Shown: positions 1-8,554 of the stretch, one piece after another
Layout of the letters: every line of letters begins with the position of its first letter
Numbering within the stretch: the stretch's first letter is position 1
From: Hymenobacter sedentarius
GTDB taxonomy: Bacteria > Bacteroidota > Bacteroidia > Cytophagales > Hymenobacteraceae
Length of the DNA stretch: 64,000 nt
NCBI RefSeq assembly: GCF_001507645.1
Contig: NZ_CP013909.1
Span: forward strand, 3,224,001-3,288,000
Direction of reading: 5' to 3'
Program-made: the position numbers and the translations under genes
Notes under the pieces: model-generated
Database searches by the model: none
Seen by the model: the letters and a program-made list of their open reading frames with translations, nothing else
What the model was told of the DNA's origin: nothing

Positions 1-39
1 GCGCAGCGCTTTGCCACCGCGTACTTCAAATGCAGCCAT
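1..39 (-). CDS. murA: UDP-N-acetylglucosamine 1-carboxyvinyltransferase, N-terminal fragment
   Basis: Only the first 13 codons are inside the window, read leftward from an ATG at 37-39 (MAAFEVRGGKALR). This matches the usual N-terminus of MurA, the first committed enzyme of peptidoglycan precursor synthesis, and in Bacteroidota murA commonly follows a DUF4290 gene, as here. The call rests on a very short peptide plus context; the rest of the gene lies outside the window. Confidence 0.55.
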   Translation of the reverse strand, partial: MAAFEVRGGKALR

Positions 40-73
40 TTTTTATTTAATCGGGTTGATATTCGAGTAGGCA

Positions 74-169
74 GAACGTCATGCTGAGCTGGCCGAAGCA
101 GCTCTACCGCTGTACTAAATCTAGTTAGTTGCGTGGAAGAGGTGCTTCGGCCAGCTCAGCATGACGTTC
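74..169. repeat. dispersed inverted repeat, GTCATGCTGAGC family, copy 1
   Basis: Two 31-bp arms (74-104 and 139-169) match at 30 of 31 positions in inverted orientation and enclose a 34-bp loop. The outer end reads GAACGTCATGCTGAGC. Related hairpins occur at 3947, 5352, 40271, 44200, 49761 and 62223. It lies between the DUF4290 gene and murA. Confidence 0.85.
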
Positions 170-181
170 CAAAAGAAACTA

Positions 182-913
182 TTACTGAGGGGGCTGCTGG
201 GGTTCCTGGCGGCCTTTCTTGCGCTTTTTGCCGCCTTTGTTGCCAAATCCGCCGTTTCGGCCGTCGCGGTTGTCGCGGCCTTCGCGCCGGTCGCGGCCTT
301 CCCTCTGCTGCGGCTGGGGCACGATGAAAGCCGGCGTGCGGCCGGTGCCGCCTGGCATCTCAAACAGGTTTTCGCTGTCGACCACGGCCGGGTCGAGGCG
401 GAGCTGGCCGCCGGAGAGCTCGCCCAGATGGCGCAGGATGGTCACGTCCTTGGCGTTTTCCTTGTTGTGCTGGCGGTACAGGAACTTCATGGTCCGGCCA
501 ATCTGAACGGTGGCCTGTTCGCGCTCAGCCGGGTCCTCAATGGTCAGGGCCTTGGCAATCAGGGCCTCCACGGCCGCGCCGTAGGCCCGGAGCTTCGGGG
601 CCTGGCGGGGGTAGGGGACGCGGGTAGGCTTCTCGGTACGAATTGTGAGGCTGCGCAGTGGCACGGGTGCATCCAAGGTCACTTCTTCGCCGGCCATGGC
701 GTGCAGGTGGTTCCAGAGGCGGGTTTGTACCTCAGGCAACTCACGCAGCGACGGCTGCAAGCGGAGCATCAGTTGCACAATCTGCCCGGCCCGCTTGGTG
801 CGCTCGGCCACGTCTTCAATCTGGGCTAGGCCCTGAATGAGCTGGTAGGTGCTGTGCCCGTATTCGCGCACCAGCAGTTGCAGGTGGAAGGGCAGGGTGG
901 TGAGGTCGGTCAT
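182..913 (-). CDS. DUF4290 domain-containing protein
   Basis: A 243-residue protein of a Bacteroidota family of unknown function. The conserved region (about residues 1-185, beginning MTDLTTLPFHLQ and including REYGHSTYQLI) is followed by a low-complexity basic tail rich in Arg, Gly, Asp and Lys with repeated GRDxR units, a kind of tail often seen in RNA-binding proteins. I chose the ATG at 911-913; a longer reading from upstream adds 14 residues with no family match. A TATCTTTG box lies at 953-960. The next gene leftward is murA, a common pairing in this phylum. Function is not known. Confidence 0.85.
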   Translation of the reverse strand: MTDLTTLPFHLQLLVREYGHSTYQLIQGLAQIEDVAERTKRAGQIVQLMLRLQPSLRELPEVQTRLWNHLHAMAGEEVTLDAPVPLRSLTIRTEKPTRVPYPRQAPKLRAYGAAVEALIAKALTIEDPAEREQATVQIGRTMKFLYRQHNKENAKDVTILRHLGELSGGQLRLDPAVVDSENLFEMPGGTGRTPAFIVPQPQQREGRDRREGRDNRDGRNGGFGNKGGKKRKKGRQEPQQPPQ

Positions 914-929
914 AGAAAGCAATAGGAGG

Positions 930-950
930 GCCCGCCAAAGGCGGGCCCGG
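930..950 (-). terminator. GC-rich hairpin between uvrD and the DUF4290 gene
   Basis: GGGCCCGCC pairs with GCGGGCCC around a four-base loop. On the minus strand it follows the uvrD stop codon by about 50 nt but lies downstream of the TATCTTTG box of the DUF4290 gene, so it would also sit in that gene's leader. The following bases are only moderately T-rich, so terminator strength is doubtful. Confidence 0.5.
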
Positions 951-952
951 GC

Positions 953-960
953 CAAAGATA
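953..960 (-). promoter_or_regulatory. -7 box TATCTTTG of the DUF4290 gene
   Basis: Perfect match on the minus strand to the Bacteroidota TAnnTTTG element, 39 nt before the ATG at 913. Confidence 0.6.
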
Positions 961-1000
961 GGAAGAAGGCTTATGCCTCCTCTATATGGGCCGCAAAAGG

Positions 1001-3247
1001 TTAGTGCACCCGCAGCTTGGCGAAGCTGAGCAATAGCACTTTCTCACCTACTTCTTCGAACTGAATGGTGGCTTTGGTGGTACCCTGCTGCGTTTCGAGC
1101 TGGCTCACTACGCCGAAGCCGAACTTGGCGTGCTCGACGCGCTGCCCGCTTTGCAGCTTGGAGGTGTCGGAAGGAGTGAAGTCGGCCGGGGCCACGTATT
1201 TGGTGGCTTGCACCTTACGCGGCGCCGTTGGAATTAGGTTCGAGCGGCGCTCAAATACGTGCTGAAACGGCGACTCGCCCGCGCCCGGCCCGGCCGCGAA
1301 TTTGAAGTTGACGTACTGCGGGTCAATCTCATCCAGAAAGCGGCTTTTTTCGCAGCTGCGCAAGTTGCCCCACTGGTAGCGCGAAGTGGCGTAGCTCAAC
1401 GTGAGCTTCTTCTCGGCCCGCGTGATGGCTACGTAAAACAGGCGGCGCTCTTCCTCCAGGTCAGCCCGCGAGGTAATCATCATCTGGCTCGGGAAGAGAT
1501 TTTCCTCCATGCCCACGATGTACACATTGCGGAATTCCAGACCCTTTGCCGAGTGAATGGTCATCAGCGTCACGGCTTCGCCTTCCTGCGCTGCGTCTTT
1601 CAGGTCGGAGTCCGTCACCAGAGCAATGTCCTGCAGGAAGGCGCCGAGGCTCTTGTCTTCGCGCTCGGGGTCGTCGACGTATTCCTTGATACCGTTGAGC
1701 AGCTCCTGCATGTTTTCGTAGCGGGAGAGGCCCTCTATGCTCTTATCGGCGTACAGTTCCTCGAGCATGCCCGAGTTTTTGGCGATGAATTTGGCCGCTT
1801 CAAAGGCATCTTCCTTGGCCGCTACCACCATGTAGCTTTTGATTTTCTCGGCAAAGCCCACCACCGGATTCGACACCCGCGCCGGCATAAACTGGTCGGC
1901 GTTGGCTACTACTTCCCACAGTGAGTGGTTGTTTTCGTCGGCCGTGGTGATGAGTTTGCTGATTGTAGTATCGCCGATGCCGCGCTTGGGGTAGTTAATC
2001 ACCCGGCGCAACGCCTGCTCGTCGTTTTGGTTAACTGTGAGGCGCAGATAGGCCACCAAGTCCTTGATTTCCTTGCGCTGATAAAACGACAGGCCGCCAA
2101 CAATTTTGTACCGGATGTTGAGCTTCCGCAGGGCTTCTTCCATCGCGCGGCTTTGCGCGTTGGTGCGGTACAGGATGGCGAAGTTGTCGTAGGACAAATG
2201 GCCGTTCATCTTGTCCTCGTAGATGGAATTGGCCACCAACTTGCCTTCCTCGTTGTCGGAAGCGGCTTTCAGGACTTCAATCAGGGTGCCGTCTTCGTTC
2301 TCCGAGAAAACGTCCTTGCGCAGCTGCGCCTGGTTGTTTTTAATCACCGAGTTCGCGGCCCACACGATGTTCTTGGTGGAACGGTAGTTCTGCTCCAGCT
2401 TAAAAACCTGCAGCTCGGGGTAGTCTTTCTCGAAGTTGAGGATGTTGGTGATGTCGGCGCCGCGGAAGGCGTAGATGCTTTGCGCGTCGTCGCCCACTAC
2501 GCAGATGTTCCTCTCTTTCGCCGCCAGCTTGCGGGTAATCAGATACTGCGAATAGTTGGTGTCCTGATACTCGTCTACCATCACGAACCGGAACATGTTC
2601 TGGTACTTGTTCAGCACGTCGACGTGTTCTTTGAACAGCACGTTGGTGTTGAAAAGCAGGTCGTCGAAGTCCATGGCGCCTGCCTTGAAGCAGCGCTGCT
2701 GGTACTGCTGATAGAGCACGCCGATTTTGGGCCGGAGTGCCGCCTCGTCGTCGGCCTTGATGGCCGCGTCGTTAAGGTACTGGTTTACCGAAATCAGCTT
2801 GTTCTTGGCGGCCGAGATGCGGCCCAACACCAGGCTGGGCTTGTAGAGCTTGTCGTCGAGCTCCAGCTCTTTCACAATCTGCCCAATTAGAGTCTTCGAG
2901 TCCTGGGTGTCGTAGATGGTGAAGCTGCGTGGGTAACCAATCTTGTCGGCTTCGGAACGGAGGATTTTGGCGAACACCGAGTGGAAGGTGCCCATCCAGA
3001 GGTTGCGGGCGGCGGGGCCAACGACTTTCTCCACGCGGGCGCGCATCTCCTTGGCGGCCTTGTTGGTAAAGGTGAGGGCGAGGATGTTGAACGGGTCGAC
3101 GCCCTTTTCCAGTAGGTTGGCAATGCGGTAGGTAAGCACCCGGGTTTTGCCCGAGCCGGCACCGGCGATAATCATGCACGGGCCTTCGGTTTGCATCACC
3201 GCGGCGGCCTGCGACGGATTGAGGAGGGATAAATAATCTAGTGCCAT
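1001..3247 (-). CDS. uvrD: UvrD/PcrA-family ATP-dependent DNA helicase
   Basis: A 748-residue superfamily 1A 3'-5' helicase acting in nucleotide excision and mismatch repair and in removing proteins from DNA. Visible motifs in order: Walker A AGAGSGKT (about 28-35), TFTNKAA, DEYQDTN (Walker B), AFRGAD, QNYRST, GLEFRNV and YVAITRA. The C-terminus (about 690-748, with AKFGFGVV and TIQFEEVGEK) resembles the small Tudor-like domain of PcrA that contacts RNA polymerase. The ATG at 3247 starts directly at MALDYLSLLNPSQ, the family's normal N-terminus; the longer reading frame contains no family sequence. A TATCTTTG box lies 31 nt upstream. Divergent from the DUF3109 gene. Confidence 0.95.
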   Translation of the reverse strand: MALDYLSLLNPSQAAAVMQTEGPCMIIAGAGSGKTRVLTYRIANLLEKGVDPFNILALTFTNKAAKEMRARVEKVVGPAARNLWMGTFHSVFAKILRSEADKIGYPRSFTIYDTQDSKTLIGQIVKELELDDKLYKPSLVLGRISAAKNKLISVNQYLNDAAIKADDEAALRPKIGVLYQQYQQRCFKAGAMDFDDLLFNTNVLFKEHVDVLNKYQNMFRFVMVDEYQDTNYSQYLITRKLAAKERNICVVGDDAQSIYAFRGADITNILNFEKDYPELQVFKLEQNYRSTKNIVWAANSVIKNNQAQLRKDVFSENEDGTLIEVLKAASDNEEGKLVANSIYEDKMNGHLSYDNFAILYRTNAQSRAMEEALRKLNIRYKIVGGLSFYQRKEIKDLVAYLRLTVNQNDEQALRRVINYPKRGIGDTTISKLITTADENNHSLWEVVANADQFMPARVSNPVVGFAEKIKSYMVVAAKEDAFEAAKFIAKNSGMLEELYADKSIEGLSRYENMQELLNGIKEYVDDPEREDKSLGAFLQDIALVTDSDLKDAAQEGEAVTLMTIHSAKGLEFRNVYIVGMEENLFPSQMMITSRADLEEERRLFYVAITRAEKKLTLSYATSRYQWGNLRSCEKSRFLDEIDPQYVNFKFAAGPGAGESPFQHVFERRSNLIPTAPRKVQATKYVAPADFTPSDTSKLQSGQRVEHAKFGFGVVSQLETQQGTTKATIQFEEVGEKVLLLSFAKLRVH

Positions 3248-3278
3248 CTGCGAATTAAGTCGCCTTTTGGGCGGTTGA

Positions 3279-3286
3279 CAAAGATA
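3279..3286 (-). promoter_or_regulatory. -7 box TATCTTTG of uvrD
   Basis: Perfect TAnnTTTG match on the minus strand, 31 nt before the uvrD ATG. It is back to back with a forward box at 3337. Confidence 0.65.
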
Positions 3287-3336
3287 CGGCCCACCGGGTA
3301 GGGGGCCCAATGATTTTCTGGCCCCGCGGTCGGGGT

Positions 3337-3344
3337 TATCTTTG
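3337..3344 (+). promoter_or_regulatory. -7 box TATCTTTG of the DUF3109 gene
   Basis: Perfect TAnnTTTG match ending only 5 nt before the ATG at 3350, so transcription should begin at or next to the start codon. Confidence 0.65.
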
Positions 3345-3349
3345 TACTA

Positions 3350-3928
3350 ATGATTATTATTCAAGAAACGGTCATCTCCGACGACATCGCCGACAACTTT
3401 TTCGTCTGCAACCTCGAAGCCTGCAAGGGCGCTTGTTGCGTAGAGGGCGACCTCGGCGCGCCACTCGAAGAACCCGAGCTCAAGATTCTGGAGCAGGAAT
3501 ACGCCAACATCAAGCCCTTCCTCACCGATGCGGGCCGCGCGGCCATCGAGGCCCAGGGCCTGTACATCAAAGACTGGGAAGGTGACTTCAGTACAACAAC
3601 GATTGACGATAAGGAGTGCGCCTACGCGCTCTACGACGAGCGCGGCATCCTCAAATGCGGCATTGAGCAAGCTTACCTGGCAGGGGCCACCACGTTCAAA
3701 AAGCCCATCAGCTGCCACCTGTACCCGATTCGCATCACCAAATACGATGGCTTCGACGCGCTCAACTACGACCGGTGGGGCATCTGCAACCCGGCCTGCG
3801 CGTTTGGTGGCACGCTGGGGGTGAAGGTGTACCAGTTTTTGAAAGACCCGCTGATTCGCAAGTATGGCGAAGGCTGGTATAGCGAACTGGTACGGGAGAT
3901 TGAAAACCCATCGCCGGAAGGGAAGTAG
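3350..3928 (+). CDS. DUF3109 family protein (Cys-rich, YkgJ-like)
   Basis: A 192-residue protein of the DUF3109 family, thought to bind a metal or Fe-S centre through conserved cysteines but of unproven function. Cysteines occur in [11 protein letters not shown] near residues 19-27, then at CAYAL, LKCG, ISCHLYP and CNPACAF. The HLYPIR stretch is typical of the family. The start codon lies 5 nt after a TATCTTTG box, so the mRNA is probably leaderless. The next gene downstream is on the opposite strand, so it is likely transcribed alone. No signal peptide, so cytoplasmic. Confidence 0.9.
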   Translation: MIIIQETVISDDIADNFFVCNLEACKGACCVEGDLGAPLEEPELKILEQEYANIKPFLTDAGRAAIEAQGLYIKDWEGDFSTTTIDDKECAYALYDERGILKCGIEQAYLAGATTFKKPISCHLYPIRITKYDGFDALNYDRWGICNPACAFGGTLGVKVYQFLKDPLIRKYGEGWYSELVREIENPSPEGK

Positions 3929-3946
3929 GCGCGGGTTGATAAAAAA

Positions 3947-4053
3947 GAACGTCATGCCGAGCGTAGACGAGGCATCTCGCGTGCAATAGTATATCCAGTC
4001 GATTGGGTTACTACCACACGCGAGATGCCTCGGCTACGCTCGGCATGACGTTT
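3947..4053. repeat. dispersed inverted repeat, GTCATGCCGAGCG family, copy 2
   Basis: Arms of about 37 bp (3947-3983 and 4017-4053) read AACGTCATGCCGAGCGTAG then CGAGGCATCTCGCGTG, with one internal mismatch, around a 33-bp loop. It sits between two convergent genes, where it could also act as a bidirectional terminator. Confidence 0.85.
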
Positions 4054-4074
4054 TTATGTAGTTAGAGCTGAGGT

Positions 4075-4533
4075 TTACGCCTCCTTCACTACAATCTTTT
4101 CGATTTCGTCGTTGGCCTGAATCTGGTCGATGACATCAACGCCCTCCACCACTTTGCCGAACACGGTGTGCACGCGGTCGAGGTGGGCGGTGTTCTGGCG
4201 GTCGTGCACGATGAAGAACTGCGAGCCGCCGGTGTTTTTGCCGGCGTGGGCCATGCTCAGGGCGCCCCGCTCGTGGTACTGGTTGCCGCCGCTGGTTTCG
4301 CAGTCGATTTTGTAGCCGGGGCCACCGGTGCCAGGCACGCCTTTAGCACCGGCGCGGGTGTTGGGGCAGCCGCCCTGAATCACGAAGTTGGGGATGACGC
4401 GGTGAAACTTCAGGCCGTCGTAGTAGCCTTTTTCGGCCAGGTCGATGAAGTTCTTAACGGTTTTGGGAGCGTCCTGCTCGTAAAACTCGACCTTCATTAC
4501 CCCTTTTTTGGTATGGATTTCAGCTGTTTTCAT
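4075..4533 (-). CDS. peptidylprolyl isomerase, cyclophilin type
   Basis: A 152-residue cyclophilin catalysing cis-trans isomerisation of Xaa-Pro bonds. Family motifs present: [13 protein letters not shown] near residues 43-55, including the catalytic Arg, and GSQFFI near 103-108. Length equals a minimal single-domain cyclophilin. No signal peptide, so it is the cytoplasmic form. The ATG at 4531-4533 begins the canonical [12 protein letters not shown]-terminus. Confidence 0.93.
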   Translation of the reverse strand: MKTAEIHTKKGVMKVEFYEQDAPKTVKNFIDLAEKGYYDGLKFHRVIPNFVIQGGCPNTRAGAKGVPGTGGPGYKIDCETSGGNQYHERGALSMAHAGKNTGGSQFFIVHDRQNTAHLDRVHTVFGKVVEGVDVIDQIQANDEIEKIVVKEA

Positions 4534-4709
4534 AAATCTCGGAATGGTGCTTGCGAATTGCGTTTGGCGAAAGACTGTGGCGCTTTCCCGGGGGCGAAGG
4601 TAAGAAATCGGTTGGCGTAGCGAAACATCCCTGCCGGTTTGTTACTTCGTAAGCTCAACCGCCGCATCGGCATAGTCACACCAAACCACTTTTTCACCAC
4701 ACTTCTTTC

Positions 4710-5345
4710 ATGAAAAAACATTTTGCGCCCCTGCTCGCGGCCGTGGCCACCTCGCTGGTGCTGGCCAGCTGCGGCAACGACAAGCCCGCTACCACTGAAA
4801 CCGAAACCACCAACACCGTCAACCCCGCTGACTCGGTGGCTGCTATGGCCGGCGACTCGGCCCGGATGGCCAAGCCTGAAGGCGTAATGGTGGACGGCGT
4901 GGCGATGACCGCCGAGAAAAACATTGTAGAAAATGCCGCTGCCGCCAAAAGCGTGAGCACGCTGGTGGCCGCCGTGAAGCAGGCTGGTTTAGTTGAGACC
5001 CTCAGTGGCCCTGGCCCCTTCACCGTATTCGCGCCCACCAACGCCGCCTTTGACAAGCTGCCCAAAGGCGCCGTAGCCGGTCTCATGGACCCCGCCAGCA
5101 AAGCCAAGCTGGCCGGTGTGCTCAAGTACCACGTCATCCCCGGCCGCCTCGTGGCCGCTGACCTGAAAGACGGCCAGGAACTGACCACCGTCAACGGGGA
5201 CAAGCTCCACATTATGGTGCGCGATGGCAAGGTGATGGTAAGCAACGGCAAAGACACGCCCGCCACCGTGCAAATCCCCGATGTGATTTCCAGCAATGGC
5301 GTAACCCACGTTATCGACGGCGTAGTATTGCCCTTGGGCAAGTAG
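4710..5345 (+). CDS. fasciclin-domain lipoprotein
   Basis: A 211-residue lipoprotein. The N-terminus MKKHFAPLLAAVATSLVLASC ends in a lipobox with the acylated Cys near residue 21, then a Thr/Asn-rich linker. Residues about 75-210 form one fasciclin (FAS1) domain, with the two signature stretches FTVFAPTNAAFDKLP and the C-terminal VTHVIDGVVLP. FAS1 domains act in cell-surface adhesion; in bacteria the ligand is usually unknown. Expected to be anchored in the envelope. A strong terminator follows at 5411. Confidence 0.9.
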   Translation: MKKHFAPLLAAVATSLVLASCGNDKPATTETETTNTVNPADSVAAMAGDSARMAKPEGVMVDGVAMTAEKNIVENAAAAKSVSTLVAAVKQAGLVETLSGPGPFTVFAPTNAAFDKLPKGAVAGLMDPASKAKLAGVLKYHVIPGRLVAADLKDGQELTTVNGDKLHIMVRDGKVMVSNGKDTPATVQIPDVISSNGVTHVIDGVVLPLGK

Positions 5346-5351
5346 AGTACC

Positions 5352-5524
5352 AGTCATTGCGAGCGCAGCGTGGCAATCCGTCCTCTCACCGCGCCTAACC
5401 TTATGATGTGAAAAGCCCCGGCTCTACTGCAGAGTCGGGGCTTTTTTAATAGAATGAAGCATTGTCACTTCTCAGGGGTAAGTGCAGGCAGAGGAAAGAT
5501 TGCCGCGCTACGCTCGCAATGACA
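5352..5524. repeat. dispersed inverted repeat, GTCATTGCGAGCG family, copy 3
   Basis: Outer arms AGTCATTGCGAGCGCAGCG (from 5352) and its inverse (5495-5524) are about 29 bp, with the 5411 terminator enclosed between them. This copy carries the GTCATTGCGAGCG ending rather than GTCATGCTGAGCG. Confidence 0.75.
5411..5448. terminator. rho-independent terminator after the fasciclin gene
   Basis: AAAAGCCCCGGCTCT pairs with AGAGTCGGGGCTTTTTT with one mismatch around a short loop and ends in a T run. The A run on the other side makes it usable in both directions, serving rsgA as well. Confidence 0.85.
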
Positions 5525-5528
5525 GGCG

Positions 5529-6497
5529 TTAGTGCCGGTTGTCTTCGCCGGCCAGCATGCTCAGGTAGCTGTCGTAGCGCGGGAGGGCAATGCGGCCCTG
5601 GTCCACGGCTTCGCGCACGACACAGCCGGGCTCATGGGTGTGCTGACAGTTGTGGTAGCGGCACTGGTTGAGCAGGGCGCGCATTTCGGGGAAATAGCCG
5701 GCCAGCTCTGCGGGCGGAATTTCTACCAAGCCCAGCTCTTTAATCCCGGGTGTATCGATAATATGGGTGCCGGGGCGCACTTCCAGCATTTCGGCAAAGG
5801 TGGTGGTGTGCACGCCCTTATCGGAGAACTCGCTGATTTCGGCGGTTTTTAGATCAAGGTCCGGTACGAGGGCGTTGATGAGGGTGCTTTTGCCCACGCC
5901 GGAGTGGCCGGCCAGCAAACTCACTTTGCCCTCGAGCAGGGCATCGATTTCGGCCACGCCCTCGCCCGTGGTGGCCGCGCAGGTACGGCTGGGGTAGCCC
6001 AGGCTGGCGTACATGCCCGCAATCTCGGCCTGGTACTCAAACCCATCGGCGTCGTACAAGTCGGTCTTGTTGAACAGCAGCGTCACGGGCACGTGGTACG
6101 CCTCGGCCGTGACCAGGAACCGGTCGATGAAGCCGAATGAGGTGGCCGGCGACACCAGCGTGACCACCAGCAGGGCCTGGTCCAGGTTGGCCGCAACGAT
6201 GTGTGAGTGACCGGTTTTGTGCACCGAGCGGCGAATGATGTAGTTGCGCCGCTTGGCAATGTGGGAGATAACGGCAGAGCCCTCGGCCTGGGCTTCCACG
6301 GCAAATTCTACGTGGTCGCCCACGGCCAGCGGGTTGCTCACCTTCAGCCCTTTTATCTTGAATTTGCCGCGCAGCCGGCACCGGTAGAGCTGGCCGGTAT
6401 CGGTGCCGCGCACCACGTACCACGAGCCGGTGGATTTTACCACGGTGCCGTGCAGCAAGGTGCCGGGGCTAGTAGTTGAAGGAGTATCCGAAATCAT
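5529..6497 (-). CDS. rsgA: ribosome small subunit-dependent GTPase A
   Basis: A 322-residue circularly permuted GTPase that acts in late 30S ribosomal subunit maturation. Order of motifs is permuted as expected: NKTD (G4) at 143-146, GHSGVGKST (G1) at 197-205 and DTPG (G3) at 248-251, after an N-terminal OB-fold. The C-terminal zinc knuckle is visible as C279, C284, H286 and C292. Its ATG overlaps the stop of the upstream waaA gene as ATGA, so the two are translationally coupled. Confidence 0.95.
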   Translation of the reverse strand: MISDTPSTTSPGTLLHGTVVKSTGSWYVVRGTDTGQLYRCRLRGKFKIKGLKVSNPLAVGDHVEFAVEAQAEGSAVISHIAKRRNYIIRRSVHKTGHSHIVAANLDQALLVVTLVSPATSFGFIDRFLVTAEAYHVPVTLLFNKTDLYDADGFEYQAEIAGMYASLGYPSRTCAATTGEGVAEIDALLEGKVSLLAGHSGVGKSTLINALVPDLDLKTAEISEFSDKGVHTTTFAEMLEVRPGTHIIDTPGIKELGLVEIPPAELAGYFPEMRALLNQCRYHNCQHTHEPGCVVREAVDQGRIALPRYDSYLSMLAGEDNRH

Positions 6498-7744
6498 GAG
6501 GCAGTGAGATGGGGCAGCGCGGCCATAATGGTGCGGGTGGCGCCCGCCTGGCTGTGCACGTAGTTTAGCATCGTGGCTCGCAGGTGCAGGCGGGCTTCTT
6601 CATTGTGCCAGAGCTGGGCAAAAGCCGTTTCCAGCTCCTGCGGATTATGCACGGGAAACGCGCATTTCAGCTCAACTAATTCAGTGGCCTCTTGGAATTT
6701 GGCATAGGTTGGCCCAAAGAACAGCGGCAGCCCAAAGGCAGCGGCTTCCAGGGTGTTGTGCAGGCCCTTGCCGAAAGCGCCGCCCACGTAGGCGTATTGG
6801 CCAAAGCGGTAGAGCTGGCTCAGCAGCCCCACGTTGTCGAACAGCAGGATGCGGGCCTGCGCCACGGTGGCGGCGTCGGCCTGCGAATACCGCAGCACCT
6901 GCCCCGGAAAGGCCGATTCTACCAGGCGCAGGTTGGTTTCGCTGATTTCGTGCGGGGCCATGAGTACCCGCAGCTTGGACTGGTAGTGCGTGAGGAGCGG
7001 GGCCAGGGCCGGCAGGTCTTCGGGCCAGCTGCTGCCCACCACCAGCACCGGCGCCCCATCGGCTACATAGGCTTCGACTACGGGCAAGGACTTGGGCGGG
7101 GCCGCGGCCGTGGCTACCACGGTATCGAAGCGCGTATCGCCGGCCACGCTCACTTGGGCCAGGCCCAGGCCGCGAAGTAGAGCGGCGGAGGCTTCGTTCT
7201 GGGTGAAGATGTGCGCAAAATGGCTCAGAATCTTGCGAAAGAACCCGCCCCAGGGCTGGAAAAACACCTGGTCGGCCCGGAAAATGGCGGAGACCACCAC
7301 GGCGGGGATGCCGCGCCGGTGCGCTTCGTTGAGGAAGTGGTACCAGAATTCGTACTTCACAAACACAACCAGCCGGGGCCGCACCACCTCCAGAAAGGCG
7401 CGGGCATTACGGCGGCTATCCAGCGGCAGGTAGAAAATATAGTCCGCACCGGGCCAGTTATGGCGGATTTCGTAGCCCGAGGGCGAGAAGAACGTCAGCA
7501 CTAGTTTGGTGTCGGGGTGCGCCTGGCGGTAGGCCTCCAGCAGGGGGCGGCCTTGCTCAAACTCGCCTAGCGAAGCACAATGGAACCACACGCGCGGCGC
7601 GGGGTCGGCCCCGATGGTGCGGGCAATGTGGGGCAGCAGCCCGCGACGGCCCGCCACCCAGGCCGCCGCCTTGGGCACAAACGGCGCTACGAGGCGCAGC
7701 AACAGGCCATACAGGCCCAGCGCAATATTATAAAGGAACAGCAA
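6494..7744 (-). CDS. waaA: 3-deoxy-D-manno-octulosonic acid transferase
   Basis: A 416-residue Kdo transferase (KdtA) that adds Kdo to lipid A in lipopolysaccharide synthesis at the inner membrane. The N-terminus LFLYNIALGLYGLL is the usual membrane-associated helix of this family. Further family stretches are WFHCASLGEFEQGRP, GDTRFD and YVGGAFGKGLHNTLE. There is no ATG in a suitable place: the reading starts at TTG (7742-7744), which matches the family N-terminus exactly. That TTG lies 4 nt after a TAATTTTG promoter box, so a leaderless TTG start is inferred. Co-transcribed with rsgA. Confidence 0.93.
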   Translation of the reverse strand: MLFLYNIALGLYGLLLRLVAPFVPKAAAWVAGRRGLLPHIARTIGADPAPRVWFHCASLGEFEQGRPLLEAYRQAHPDTKLVLTFFSPSGYEIRHNWPGADYIFYLPLDSRRNARAFLEVVRPRLVVFVKYEFWYHFLNEAHRRGIPAVVVSAIFRADQVFFQPWGGFFRKILSHFAHIFTQNEASAALLRGLGLAQVSVAGDTRFDTVVATAAAPPKSLPVVEAYVADGAPVLVVGSSWPEDLPALAPLLTHYQSKLRVLMAPHEISETNLRLVESAFPGQVLRYSQADAATVAQARILLFDNVGLLSQLYRFGQYAYVGGAFGKGLHNTLEAAAFGLPLFFGPTYAKFQEATELVELKCAFPVHNPQELETAFAQLWHNEEARLHLRATMLNYVHSQAGATRTIMAALPHLTAS

Positions 7745-7748
7745 GGCG

Positions 7749-7756
7749 CAAAATTA
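7749..7756 (-). promoter_or_regulatory. -7 box TAATTTTG of waaA
   Basis: Perfect TAnnTTTG match on the minus strand, 4 nt before the TTG start of waaA. Confidence 0.6.
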
Positions 7757-7791
7757 CGCAATCAGGACTCGGCCCGGAATTACGGTCGCGT

Positions 7792-8376
7792 TTATAATTG
7801 CGGGTGGGCTTCCCAATCGACGGGGCAGGCCTCGCCGTGTTTCTCGAAGTGCTGCAAGGCATCAATCATGCGCAGGGCCTCGGCAAGGCTCCGGCCCAGC
7901 GGGCGGTCATTCACCAGCTGGTGCCGCACAATGCCGTCTTTGTCGATGAGAAAAAGGCCGCGGTAGGCCATGGGCGAGCCCACGTAGGTCATTTCGCCCT
8001 GCTCATTATAATCGTAGTGGCCGCCCAGTACGTCGTAGTTGGCCGAAATGGTTTTGGTGGAGTCGGCCACCAGCGGGTACTTCACCCCCGCAATGCCGCC
8101 CTTATCGCGTGGCTTGAGCTGCCAGGCCAGGTGCGAATACTGCGAGTCGGTGGAACAGCCCACCACGGCCACCCCGCGCCGCTCAAATTCCTCGAGCCGG
8201 TCCTGAAACGCCAGGATTTCGGTGGGGCACACGTGGCTGAAATCGGCTGGGTAGAAGTAAAACAACACGTGCTTTTTACCGAGGTAACGGTCCAGCGAAA
8301 AGTCCTCTTCGAAGGAGGCGTCAATCACAGCCGTGGCTTTAAAGGAAGGGGCACGCTTGCCAACGAGAACTGACAT
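7792..8376 (-). CDS. 2-Cys peroxiredoxin (AhpC/Prx1 type)
   Basis: A 194-residue thiol peroxidase reducing hydrogen peroxide and organic hydroperoxides. The peroxidatic Cys is in FSHVCPTE (near residue 51) and the resolving Cys in EACPVDW near the C-terminus, so it is a typical 2-Cys enzyme. The ATG at 8374-8376 gives the family N-terminus MSVLVGKRAPSF; the longer frame upstream has no match. It ends about 50 bp from the waaA start and is probably transcribed alone. Confidence 0.94.
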   Translation of the reverse strand: MSVLVGKRAPSFKATAVIDASFEEDFSLDRYLGKKHVLFYFYPADFSHVCPTEILAFQDRLEEFERRGVAVVGCSTDSQYSHLAWQLKPRDKGGIAGVKYPLVADSTKTISANYDVLGGHYDYNEQGEMTYVGSPMAYRGLFLIDKDGIVRHQLVNDRPLGRSLAEALRMIDALQHFEKHGEACPVDWEAHPQL

Positions 8377-8554
8377 AGTCTTGAAGTGAAATTGTAATGG
8401 GTGAGTACCGTACGAATCTTGTGCTAAATCGCCGAAAAGCAAGGGGCTATTTGCGTGCTGCTACGGTTTAGGCAATACTACCACCGCACGGGTTAAGGGC
8501 GGGGTGCCAACAATGCCGGGCGTGGTGCCGATGCGTGTAGCCCACGTCGCTCGG
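8377..8554. other. intergenic region between peroxiredoxin and aspartate kinase genes
   Basis: About 180 bp with no gene that I can support. A short minus-strand frame runs through 8461-8643 but mostly overlaps the aspartate kinase gene and has no recognisable sequence. It must hold the peroxiredoxin promoter, though no perfect TAnnTTTG box is visible. Confidence 0.5.

Noticed and set aside
1925..2890. 321-residue open frame on the plus strand opposite uvrD
   Set aside because: It is the high-GC shadow of uvrD: the sense strand carries clear helicase motifs, and the opposite frame shows no family motifs.
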